This document shows positions 44,350-52,865 of a stretch of DNA of 64,000 bases, piece after piece. A program made the translations under genes and the position numbers. Position 1 is the stretch's first letter; each line of letters opens with the position of its first letter. This DNA comes from an uncultured bacterium (lineage in GTDB: Bacteria; Bacteroidota; Bacteroidia; Chitinophagales; Chitinophagaceae). The notes under the pieces are model-generated. The model was not told the DNA's origin. It saw only the letters and a program-made list of their open reading frames with translations, and did no database searches. The stretch spans positions 35,635 through 99,634 of the forward strand of contig CAIXLY010000077.1 of NCBI GenBank assembly GCA_903920455.1, read 5' to 3'.

Positions 44350-45828
44350 ATGGCTACAAGAACAGGAAACGCTCCTAAATTTTTTGGCGAAGGACTAACC
44401 TTCGACGATGTACTGCTGGTACCTGCTTACTCTGATGTTTTACCAAGAGAAGTTGACATCTCTACCAGACTTACAAAAGACATTACCCTCAATATCCCAC
44501 TACTCTCTGCTGCAATGGACACCGTAACCGAAGCAACACTTGCGATTGCATTGGCAAGGGAAGGCGGCATCGGAATTTTGCATAAGAATATGTCCATCGA
44601 ACAACAAGTTGAACAGGTTCGACGCGTTAAAAGAAGCGAAAGCGGAATGATTATCGATCCCATCACTTTGCTGGAGGATGCCACCATTGCAGACGCACTT
44701 CGCCTGATGAGAGAAAACAGGATTGGTGGAATTCCAATAGTGAATGCAGCTAACAAGTTAGTGGGGATACTCACCAATAGGGACCTTCGTTTCGAAACCA
44801 ACAAGAAAAAGAAAGTGAGCGAAGTGATGACAAGTCAAAATCTTGTCACTGCACCTGAGGGAACCGATTTGAAAAAAGCAGGAAAAATTCTCGAGAACTA
44901 TAAAATTGAAAAGCTACCAGTTGTCTCCAAAAGCGGAAAGCTAATGGGCTTGATAACCTACAGGGATATTCTTCAATTGCACAGTTTCCCCAATGCAGTC
45001 AAAGATGAATTTGGACGCTTACGTGTTGGTGCAGCATTAGGCATTACCAAAGATTTGTTGGATCGCACTTCAGCGCTTCAGCAGATTGGGGTCGACGTAG
45101 TTTGTCTGGATAGTGCACATGGACATACCAAAGGAGTTGTGGATGCTTTGAAAACGCTTAGAAAAAATTTCAAAAACCTTAGAATCATTGCTGGAAATGT
45201 TGCAACCGGTGCTGGTGCAAAAGCCCTCGCTGAAGCTGGTGCTGATTGTGTGAAAGTCGGCATTGGTCCGGGTTCAATTTGTACTACACGTATTGTTGCA
45301 GGAGCTGGTATTCCTCAGATTACTGCCATTTTGGAAGCAGCTGCTGCTTTGAAAAAAATGAATGTTCCCATCATCGCTGATGGAGGGATTCGATATACAG
45401 GAGATTTCGTAAAGGCAATTGCTGCTGGTGCATCAACAGTAATGATGGGCAGCGTTTTTGCCGGTGTTGAGGAAAGTCCTGGCGAAACTATTATATACGA
45501 AGGAAGAAAATTCAAGCAATACCGCGGAATGGGTTCTATCGGAGCAATGCAATTGGGCAGCAGCGATAGGTATTTTCAAGACGTAGAGGATGGAATAAAA
45601 AAACTCGTACCGGAAGGCATTGAGGGAAGAGTTCCTTTCAAAGGAAACTTAAGTGAAGTGATTACCCAGTTTGTAGGCGGATTGAGAGCAGGTATGGGAT
45701 ATTGTGGGGCCGAGAATGTTCTTTCATTGCAAGAAGCACAATTTATCAAAATAACTCCAGCAGGAATCAGGGAAAGCCATGCACATGATGTGGCAATAAC
45801 CAAAGAGGCACCTAATTATAGCCGCTAA
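44350..45828 (+). CDS. guaB: inosine-5'-monophosphate dehydrogenase
   Basis: A 492-residue enzyme converting IMP to XMP, the committed step to GMP. The barrel starts [18 protein letters not shown]. Two CBS domains are inserted (about 95-210, [26 protein letters not shown]). The catalytic loop is [15 protein letters not shown] with Cys311. The flap contains YRGMGS and the active-site Arg-Tyr region SDRYFQD. Length and layout are normal. It is followed 18 bp later by the DUF4105 gene, which may be co-transcribed. Confidence 0.97.
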   Translation: MATRTGNAPKFFGEGLTFDDVLLVPAYSDVLPREVDISTRLTKDITLNIPLLSAAMDTVTEATLAIALAREGGIGILHKNMSIEQQVEQVRRVKRSESGMIIDPITLLEDATIADALRLMRENRIGGIPIVNAANKLVGILTNRDLRFETNKKKKVSEVMTSQNLVTAPEGTDLKKAGKILENYKIEKLPVVSKSGKLMGLITYRDILQLHSFPNAVKDEFGRLRVGAALGITKDLLDRTSALQQIGVDVVCLDSAHGHTKGVVDALKTLRKNFKNLRIIAGNVATGAGAKALAEAGADCVKVGIGPGSICTTRIVAGAGIPQITAILEAAAALKKMNVPIIADGGIRYTGDFVKAIAAGASTVMMGSVFAGVEESPGETIIYEGRKFKQYRGMGSIGAMQLGSSDRYFQDVEDGIKKLVPEGIEGRVPFKGNLSEVITQFVGGLRAGMGYCGAENVLSLQEAQFIKITPAGIRESHAHDVAITKEAPNYSR

Positions 45829-45846
45829 ATCATTTCTGTGAACTGA

Positions 45847-47010
45847 ATGAAAAAAATCCTTTCTGCTCTGGCATTTCTTCTGTTCTTTATTGCGGCATCT
45901 TCTCAAGAAGATAGCAGCAAGCTGAGAATTAGTCTACTTACATGCACTCCCGGATCTGAGCTTTATTCAGTTTTTGGACACAATGCATTGCGTGTGGTGG
46001 ACTCAGCAGCGGGTACCGATGTTGTGTATAATTTTGGCACCTTCAATTTTGATGATCCTAACTTCTACAGCAAATTTGTTTTAGGCAAGTTGATGTATTT
46101 TCTCAGCCAGGAATACTATCCGGATTTTGTTTTTTCATATAAGTACTACAGTCGAGGCATTACTGAGCAAGTACTCGATTTGAAACCAGAAGAGAAAAAG
46201 GAAATCCAGCAAGAGCTTTTTGAAAATATTAGCGAAGAGAAAAGATATTATAAGTATGATTTTCTTTTTGACAATTGTACCACAAGACTCAGGGATATTA
46301 TTTTTAAGGCAAGAGTAGACAATCCAATTCAACCTCCTCAATTAAATATTGGAAGAAAAACATTCAGAGATCATTTGCATGGTTATTTGAATAGGGCTGA
46401 GATGCAATGGACTACACTAGGAGTTGATTTGTTGTTGGGTGTTGGTGCCGATAAGATCATGACTGACCGGGAGTCTATGTTTCTCCCAGACCATCTTGCA
46501 ACTGGAGTAAGGCTTGCGATTCGGGGAAATAATACCATCATGAAAAAAGAGCTTGTTCCCTTGCCCGATTCACAGCCATCTCCTGAAAAGCTTTTATTCT
46601 GGCAAATACCAGTTTTCTTTTTTTCATTGCTTGCCCTCCTATGTGTTTTCCCAGTTTTTTTTTCTGGGTTAAACCTCAAAGGATTTCAACTTGTCATGGA
46701 TCGAATCCTTTTTATTTCATCAGGCTTGCTGGGTTCGCTATTGTTGTTCATGTGGTTTGGCACAGACCATCAAAGTTTTAGCAACAACCTCAATGTCATA
46801 TGGGCAATGCCAGCTCACCTGGTCACGGGTTTTCTTTTGCCTTCCTCCAATAAGTTCCTCAAAAAATATTTTAAAGTATATAGCCTATTGATCTTATTCA
46901 TGTTGGTACTGGCTTCTTTTTCACCAGGGTATATCAATAGTTCATTGTATCCTCTGATTGCCGCAATCTCATTCCGCTGCTGGATACTTGGTCGTGAAAA
47001 GGTTGCTTGA
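45847..47010 (+). CDS. DUF4105 membrane protein
   Basis: A 387-residue protein with a signal peptide (1-19, ending ASSQ). A periplasmic DUF4105 domain (about 25-230) shows SVFGHNALRVVD near residues 41-52, YNFGTFNFDDPNFYSKFVLGKL, and FDNCTTRLRD with a conserved Cys near 140. Four to five hydrophobic helices follow (about 255-380). The His and Cys pattern recalls NlpC/P60-like or LRAT-like hydrolases, but no activity is established to my knowledge. It is 18 bp behind guaB on the same strand. Confidence 0.85.
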   Translation: MKKILSALAFLLFFIAASSQEDSSKLRISLLTCTPGSELYSVFGHNALRVVDSAAGTDVVYNFGTFNFDDPNFYSKFVLGKLMYFLSQEYYPDFVFSYKYYSRGITEQVLDLKPEEKKEIQQELFENISEEKRYYKYDFLFDNCTTRLRDIIFKARVDNPIQPPQLNIGRKTFRDHLHGYLNRAEMQWTTLGVDLLLGVGADKIMTDRESMFLPDHLATGVRLAIRGNNTIMKKELVPLPDSQPSPEKLLFWQIPVFFFSLLALLCVFPVFFSGLNLKGFQLVMDRILFISSGLLGSLLLFMWFGTDHQSFSNNLNVIWAMPAHLVTGFLLPSSNKFLKKYFKVYSLLILFMLVLASFSPGYINSSLYPLIAAISFRCWILGREKVA

Positions 47011-47114
47011 TTTTACCTCTCCTAGATACGCTCATACGGGCAGTGGTAAATGAGCAAACAAAGGGTTAACTTTATGGCATTGTTTTTCAGATTTAGCGTG
47101 AATAAATTCAACGA

Positions 47115-49712
47115 TTGAAAAAAGCCCTTTTTATATTTTTTGTTTTTCTCTTCAGCATTGATGGTGCCTATGCAGATCATATCGCTGGGGGAGAGGTAAG
47201 CTATACTTTTTTGGGAAATGCAAGCACGCCAAACGCTGGGCGGTATAGAATCACGCTCAAGCTATACAGGGATTGTGACTCAGACGGCGCTCCGCTTGAC
47301 CCAACCGTGGCCATTACAATATACCCAACTGGAAGTGGTATTTTTTATGTAAATAGGGCAGTGTCGTTGAAGAGCAGTGATATTATATCTCTGCAAAATC
47401 CTGATCCTTGTATTGGCAATCCACCAAGAATCTGTTACGAGATTGGTTCTTATTTTTTTGATGTTACACTGCCCTACACTCAAAAAGGGTATGTTGTTGC
47501 ATTTCAGCGTTGCTGTAGGATTAAAGGCATTTTTAACATGATTAACTCAGGCGAAACTGGCGTCACTTATGTAGCATATATTCCCGGAACTCAACTTGGT
47601 CCATCCGCTCCGAAAAATAACACTCCGAAATTTAAAACGACAGATACAAGTGTAATCTGTGCTAATAATTATTTTCAGTATGACTTTGGGGCAAAGGATG
47701 ATGATGGCGATGAATTGGAATACGTCTTTGAGGCGGCATATTCGGGTTTGTCTCAAGATAACCCGGCGGATACGATAGCTCAACCTCCGGCCTATGACCC
47801 GGTTAGATATAATTTCGGTTTTTCTGCCCAGCTTCCATTAGGGCCTAATGTTTCCATTGATCCCAATACTGGTATGATTTCAGGGATTGCTCCAGTCGCC
47901 GGAATATATGTTGTTACTGTTGGGGTGTTGGAAAAACGAGATGGTATTGTGATTAATCGTCATCGGAAAGATCTTCACCTTAAAGTGGCTAACTGTGTGC
48001 TTGCAACTTCAGCGCTCAAGCCTGATTATATTAATTGCGATGGCCTTTCTTTAGATTTCAAAAGCCTTACAACAAGCCCACTGGTTAAAACCTATGATTG
48101 GGATTTTGGGGTGCTTGTTGCCACAGATGATGTGTCAACATTGCCAAGTCCATCTTTTACATATGATAGCCCAGGCTCATATCAGGTTAGGCTAATTACA
48201 AATAAGAACGAACAATGTACCGATACGGTGTATACAGTTGCCAAAGTCTACCCTGGCTTTACTAGAGGATTTAAGGTCTTTGAGACCTGCAAGGGCATCC
48301 CTTATGTATTTACGGATACATCAATTGCAACATTTGGGGTGGTAGATGGCTGGAGGTGGAATTTTGGGGATCCTGCTAAATCGGATGATACTGCCATAAC
48401 GTCTATAGCCTCATATATCTATTCAGAAAACCAGGTCTATGATGTTTCCTTAATTGTATCAACGAGTGTGGGTTGTAGTGATACAATCAGCACTCAAATT
48501 AATGTAAGCGATAAACCAATTTTAAATATTACAAATGACACCCTCATTTGCGCAGTTGATACGCTTCAGTTGAACTCAACCGGAACTGGCACCTTTAGTT
48601 GGACACCTGATTACATGATTAGTGCTCAGTCTGCTTCAAGTCCTCTGGTAAGTCCAGATATTCCAACAACCTATTATGTAACCCTTACGCAGGCCCCGGG
48701 TTGTGTCAATTCAGATTCTGTTTTTGTAAATGTAAAATCTTTTGTCAGTTTGGATGCAGGAAGTGATACAACAATTTGTTTGGGCGATAGCATCTTATTG
48801 AGTCCAGTCACTGACGGTCTCACTTTCAGTTGGTCCCCCGCTGCTACAGTGAGCGATCCTTTCATAAAAAATCCTTGGGTTAAGCCTACCGAAAGTGTTC
48901 GCTATGCTCTTTTTTCTACCATAGGAAAATGTCAGGCAAATGATGGGTTTGTGGTTGATGTTGCTCCATATCCTGATGCCATGGTGAGTAATGACACCTC
49001 AATATGCATAGAGGGAATAGCCCAGCTTGATGCTTTCGGGGGTGTACAATATTTTTGGTATCCCGGCAATACCTTGGATGATCAAACCTTAAAAAATCCT
49101 ATTGCGAGGCCTTATCAAACGACAAACTATGTAGTTGCAGTTTATGGTGATGCTGCATGTCCAAAGCCTGCTTATGATACAGTTGTTGTTACCGTAATTC
49201 CACCTGTTACTGCTTTTGCAGGAAATGACACGGTTGCCGTCATTGGCCAGCCATTGCAACTGCTCGCTTCTGGGGCACTAAATTACAGTTGGCAACCAAC
49301 TGCATTTTTAAGCAGTCCGGTCATTGCAAACCCTATTGCCAGGCTCAATGATGACATCACTTATGTAGTTAGGGTGTCAACAATCGAAGGATGTTTTGCC
49401 TTTGACACTGTTAGGGTAAAAATTTACAAGACCCCTCCTGAAATATTTATACCAACTGCATTTACGCCGAATGACGATGGACTCAATGATAGGTTGAAGC
49501 CAATTCCAGTGGGCATTGCATCTCTTGTCTATTTTAAGGTGTACAACCGCTTCGGCGAATTGGTATTTAGCACCACAGAAATCGGAAAAGGCTGGGATGG
49601 TGTATACAAGGGGCGTGATCAGGGAAATGAATCTTTTGTTTGGCAAGCCAAAGGAATCGACTACTTGGGTAATGAGGTAGTACGGAAAGGTCAGACTACC
49701 TTGATCCGCTAA
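47115..49712 (+). CDS. PKD-domain surface protein with gliding-type (T9SS type B) C-terminal domain
   Basis: An 865-residue predicted surface adhesin. It must start at TTG 47115: the frame is closed by TAA at 47103 and no ATG lies between. That gives a clean signal peptide, MKKALFIFFVFLFSIDGAYA. The N-terminal region (about 20-300, DHIAGGEVSYTFLGN, RITLKLYRDCDSDG) is a module often found in this protein class. PKD-like repeats with YDWDFG and WRWNFGDP follow, then Ig-like modules (LDAGSDTTICLGDSI, AGNDTVAVIGQPLQL). The type B sorting domain closes it: IFIPTAFTPNDDGLNDRL, YNRFGELVFS, GWDGVYKG. Unlike the first adhesin it has no PorP/SprF gene beside it. Confidence 0.9.
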   Translation: MKKALFIFFVFLFSIDGAYADHIAGGEVSYTFLGNASTPNAGRYRITLKLYRDCDSDGAPLDPTVAITIYPTGSGIFYVNRAVSLKSSDIISLQNPDPCIGNPPRICYEIGSYFFDVTLPYTQKGYVVAFQRCCRIKGIFNMINSGETGVTYVAYIPGTQLGPSAPKNNTPKFKTTDTSVICANNYFQYDFGAKDDDGDELEYVFEAAYSGLSQDNPADTIAQPPAYDPVRYNFGFSAQLPLGPNVSIDPNTGMISGIAPVAGIYVVTVGVLEKRDGIVINRHRKDLHLKVANCVLATSALKPDYINCDGLSLDFKSLTTSPLVKTYDWDFGVLVATDDVSTLPSPSFTYDSPGSYQVRLITNKNEQCTDTVYTVAKVYPGFTRGFKVFETCKGIPYVFTDTSIATFGVVDGWRWNFGDPAKSDDTAITSIASYIYSENQVYDVSLIVSTSVGCSDTISTQINVSDKPILNITNDTLICAVDTLQLNSTGTGTFSWTPDYMISAQSASSPLVSPDIPTTYYVTLTQAPGCVNSDSVFVNVKSFVSLDAGSDTTICLGDSILLSPVTDGLTFSWSPAATVSDPFIKNPWVKPTESVRYALFSTIGKCQANDGFVVDVAPYPDAMVSNDTSICIEGIAQLDAFGGVQYFWYPGNTLDDQTLKNPIARPYQTTNYVVAVYGDAACPKPAYDTVVVTVIPPVTAFAGNDTVAVIGQPLQLLASGALNYSWQPTAFLSSPVIANPIARLNDDITYVVRVSTIEGCFAFDTVRVKIYKTPPEIFIPTAFTPNDDGLNDRLKPIPVGIASLVYFKVYNRFGELVFSTTEIGKGWDGVYKGRDQGNESFVWQAKGIDYLGNEVVRKGQTTLIR

Positions 49713-49801
49713 ACAGATCGCCGATAGAACACTTGTGTGTTTACATGATCAAGTTCTACTCAAACAAATTGCACCTATTGCACCAGCTTGGATGATCAAT
49801 C

Positions 49802-51673
49802 TTAATCAACATTATTTTTTATAAATCGGACCAACTCCTTGCATTTGAAGAAGCCCTCCCACATGTTGTGGCCCTGTCCTTGTGGAATAATCAGCTGCAT
49901 TTTGCCGCCAAGAGCATCATATCTTTTTTTTACTTCTCCTGAATTTCTTTCAAGCGGTACGGTAACATCAATGTCTCCATGAATAGCAAAAAGCGGAATA
50001 TTCGCTTTCGCAAGTGGTTCGAGGCGATCGATAGGATTGTGTTCTGAAAGACTTTTTGTTAACTCTTCAGCTGTCATCTGATAAGCAGCGCAGGCATTAT
50101 CGATGCCCGGATAGCTTGTTAAGTTACAAACAGGGTAAATGCCTGCGAATGCAGCAACTTTGTTGCTGTTTTCTGCAGCCCAATTCAACGTCATTAAACC
50201 ACCCCGACTACGGCCAAGTAAAACTGCTTTACTATTAAATCCAAGATTTTCCGTTAACAAGGTATAAAATGAAGAAAATATTTTTCTTCCGGCAGGACTT
50301 CCAAACGATTCGCCAACATCAACTCCTACTATGGCTATACCTGCATTGCTAATTTGCTCAAACATCCACAGTTCTTCTGCACCGGGCAAACCCGTTAAAG
50401 TAGGCGCGTACCAGATCCAAGGAATAGGTTTTGATAAAGTAATTTGTTCTGGGAAAATTACAAATCCAACATTTCCGTCAACATTAAAAATTTCAGAAGG
50501 CAGTGGCGTTTGTTTTGAAAATGCTGAATTCAGGAGTTGTTGCGAAAGCCATGGTGAAACTTTCTCAAACCATAACTCAGCATGTTTTTGCAAACCTTTT
50601 CCACTGAAGTGAACTCCTTTTCCGTTATCATCTCTCATGTCGCCTTTAAGCTCATCAGTATTTGGCCCTTCCATTGCCACACCTGAAGTCCAAACTGCCT
50701 TCTGCGCTTCCTGGATATCATTCGAAAACTCATCTCCCGGAACATGATAGGTTGCCATGGCAGAAAACCAAGGTGCTTTCCATCCGATCGCTTTTTGACT
50801 TTCGGTGATTAGTGCATTCATGTAATGCGTATAGAGATTTCCTGGCAGAGTACTATTTCTTTCTCTTGGTTGGTTGGCATCTGATTCTCCTTGATGCCAC
50901 AATACTGCCCTGAAGCCGAATTTTCCGAGCTCCTTCATTCTATTTATAAATATCTCAAAGGCCTCACCTTTGCTTTGCCATGTTCCATTTTGCAATTGTT
51001 CCACTCTCTCAAGAAGTGTAGGTGGAATATTAAATGTTGCACCTTTTGGTAACCATTCGCGAATACTGGTTGCACCTATTCCACAAGCGACTATTCCTAC
51101 AGGCACATTGTACTGACTGGCAATGGCATCGGCAAAAGGCGGGATAAAACTTCCGCCATCCCCACTTGCCCCCGGCTGGGGATCATTGCACAATTGCCAG
51201 AAGTTGCCATTCAAGGTGCTGACAAGATCTGTTTTTGTATGTTGCTTTTCCTCGCCATGATTTGCAGCATTGGATTGGCCTGCAATAACAAACACCTCTC
51301 CTATGCCAACATGTTCAACCGACCTTGTTGCAATTATTTTTTTATTGTTTAAAATTCTAATTTCAAATTTGTACCACCCGCCAGAACTTGTCGTGTATAT
51401 TGATTTGAATGACTTCCCTTTTATGGTAGCGTATATATTTTTCCAGTCAGCCGGCTCTCCTTTTTTGTAAATTTTTATTTCAACTGATGTGATGTCGCTT
51501 TTTTCTGTTGATCCCTCAATGTTGATTGTTCCTTTATCCTCAGAAAACCTTTGAAATACCTGATAGTCTATCGGAGAAGTTAAATGCAGTGTTGTATCAC
51601 TATGCGTAACTTGACTAATGGCATGTGCATTCGTAAATAATGCAATGAACAAAATAAGTATACACTTCTTCAT
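49802..51673 (-). CDS. secreted double esterase: SASA/SGNH-type domain fused to an alpha/beta hydrolase
   Basis: A 623-residue exported protein (signal peptide about 1-20). An Ig-like strand region (about 30-122) precedes a sialate-O-acetylesterase-type SGNH domain: GQSNAAN at 132-138 with nucleophile Ser134, HQGESD at 260-265, and the late GVHFS with His355. A second catalytic domain follows from about 395: GRSRGG with Ser489, HGDIDV with Asp569, and GQGHNMW with His602 form an alpha/beta-hydrolase triad like that of dienelactone hydrolase or acetylxylan esterases. Both halves look intact. It probably deacylates complex sugars. No sorting domain is present. It may be periplasmic. Confidence 0.82.
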   Translation of the reverse strand: MKKCILILFIALFTNAHAISQVTHSDTTLHLTSPIDYQVFQRFSEDKGTINIEGSTEKSDITSVEIKIYKKGEPADWKNIYATIKGKSFKSIYTTSSGGWYKFEIRILNNKKIIATRSVEHVGIGEVFVIAGQSNAANHGEEKQHTKTDLVSTLNGNFWQLCNDPQPGASGDGGSFIPPFADAIASQYNVPVGIVACGIGATSIREWLPKGATFNIPPTLLERVEQLQNGTWQSKGEAFEIFINRMKELGKFGFRAVLWHQGESDANQPRERNSTLPGNLYTHYMNALITESQKAIGWKAPWFSAMATYHVPGDEFSNDIQEAQKAVWTSGVAMEGPNTDELKGDMRDDNGKGVHFSGKGLQKHAELWFEKVSPWLSQQLLNSAFSKQTPLPSEIFNVDGNVGFVIFPEQITLSKPIPWIWYAPTLTGLPGAEELWMFEQISNAGIAIVGVDVGESFGSPAGRKIFSSFYTLLTENLGFNSKAVLLGRSRGGLMTLNWAAENSNKVAAFAGIYPVCNLTSYPGIDNACAAYQMTAEELTKSLSEHNPIDRLEPLAKANIPLFAIHGDIDVTVPLERNSGEVKKRYDALGGKMQLIIPQGQGHNMWEGFFKCKELVRFIKNNVD

Positions 51674-52032
51674 TTTAAAATTTTATAAACCGCGCACTTG
51701 TTTCTGCTGAGCTCAACTAAGCAGTACAATGTTGGATAGCTTATGTCTAAAATGCCCCTCATGCCATAGTCTGGTACAAAGATATCATGTAGAAAACCTT
51801 TTTCAGGTTGAAATAATAAGTTTATAGCCAAAGACCTGAAAATAGAATCGGTTAGGCACGAAGGTTTTCCCGAAAAAAACTGACCTTAGTATTGTGTCGA
51901 TTGATCAGTGATATGTGTTGAACAATTATTGAATAACGGGCCATGAGGGAAAACCAATAATAAAACAACTGATTAAGAGCTATTTCAACAATCGCACTTC
52001 TTGGTTGAATTCAGATTATATTTAAATTCTAT
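51674..52032. other. 359-bp AT-rich intergenic region between divergent genes
   Basis: It separates the double-esterase gene (minus) from the SDR gene (plus). On the minus strand TATCTTTG at 51784-51777 could be a -7 box for the esterase, about 104 bases from its ATG. No TTTG stands at the -33 position. I see no ORF, tRNA, strong hairpin or repeat in the rest. Confidence 0.5.
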
Positions 52033-52782
52033 ATGAAAAAAGTTCTTATCACCGGAGCAAGTTCAGGATTTGGAAAAGCAATGGCACAAAAGTTTGCATC
52101 CAAGGGCGATCGACTAATCATCACCGGCAGACGCAGGGATCTGCTCGAAAGCCTTGCAGAGGAATTGCAGAAGGAGTTTCAAGTATCTGTTTCTGTTAAG
52201 GTATTTGACGTACAAGACAGAAAGCAAGTATTTGATGCGCTGCAAAATGACGCTGATTTGGAAGATGTTGATGTTCTTGTCAATAACGCGGGACTAGCTT
52301 TGGGAAGGGATTTATTTGATGATGCTGATTTAGATGATTGGGAAACAATGATTGACACGAACGTCAAGGGATTGCTCTATGTAACGAAAGCAGTTATTCC
52401 TGTCATGATAAAAAGAGGCAAGGGGCATATTATTAATATTGGCTCAACTGCCGGTAAAGAGGTATATGAAAAGGGGAATATTTATTGCGCTACAAAAACT
52501 TCAGTAGATGCAATCAGCCAAGCCCTGCGTATAGATTTGCTGAGGCATAAAATTAAAGTGACAGTGGTTCATCCAGGAGCTGCGGAAACTGAATTCTCTA
52601 CCATTCGCTTTAAGGGAGATGAAAAAACGGCAAAGTCTGTTTATGAAGGATATCAGCCGCTTCAAGCTGAAGACATTGCTGATACAGTCTACTACTGTGC
52701 AAGTTTACCTGAACATGTATGCATCAACAGCGTAGTCATGACATGCACGGCACAGGCCAATTCATTTTATTTAAATAAATAA
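52033..52782 (+). CDS. short-chain dehydrogenase/reductase, YdfG-like
   Basis: A 249-residue NAD(P)-dependent oxidoreductase of the classical SDR family. The cofactor motif is TGASSGFGKAMA near residues 7-18, with RRRD after strand 2 suggesting NADP(H). NNAG near 86-89, the catalytic Ser in NIGSTAGK near 137-144, and YCATK near 154-158 (Tyr-x3-Lys) complete the site. The best match I recall is YdfG/serine 3-dehydrogenase-like enzymes acting on 3-hydroxy acids, but the substrate is not provable. A short CAAGCC-TTT-GGCTTG hairpin (52794-52808) follows the stop. It converges on sprA. Confidence 0.9.
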   Translation: MKKVLITGASSGFGKAMAQKFASKGDRLIITGRRRDLLESLAEELQKEFQVSVSVKVFDVQDRKQVFDALQNDADLEDVDVLVNNAGLALGRDLFDDADLDDWETMIDTNVKGLLYVTKAVIPVMIKRGKGHIINIGSTAGKEVYEKGNIYCATKTSVDAISQALRIDLLRHKIKVTVVHPGAAETEFSTIRFKGDEKTAKSVYEGYQPLQAEDIADTVYYCASLPEHVCINSVVMTCTAQANSFYLNK

Positions 52783-52865
52783 GGTTGTCAGTTCAAGCCT
52801 TTGGCTTGCGAAACAAATCATGTTGTATTCATTTCTTGATGTTAGTTCTAATGAAGGCAATCGAC

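Noticed and set aside
46331..46347. Isolated TTCAACC heptamers in DUF4105, mqnD and sprA as further repeat copies
   Set aside because: They are single heptamers in conserved coding sequence without tandem units or the hairpin core, as expected by chance.
52794..52808. CAAGCC-TTT-GGCTTG hairpin after the SDR gene as another copy of the TTCAACC repeat or a terminator
   Set aside because: It has a hairpin like the repeat core but a different sequence and no heptamer runs, and no T tract follows.
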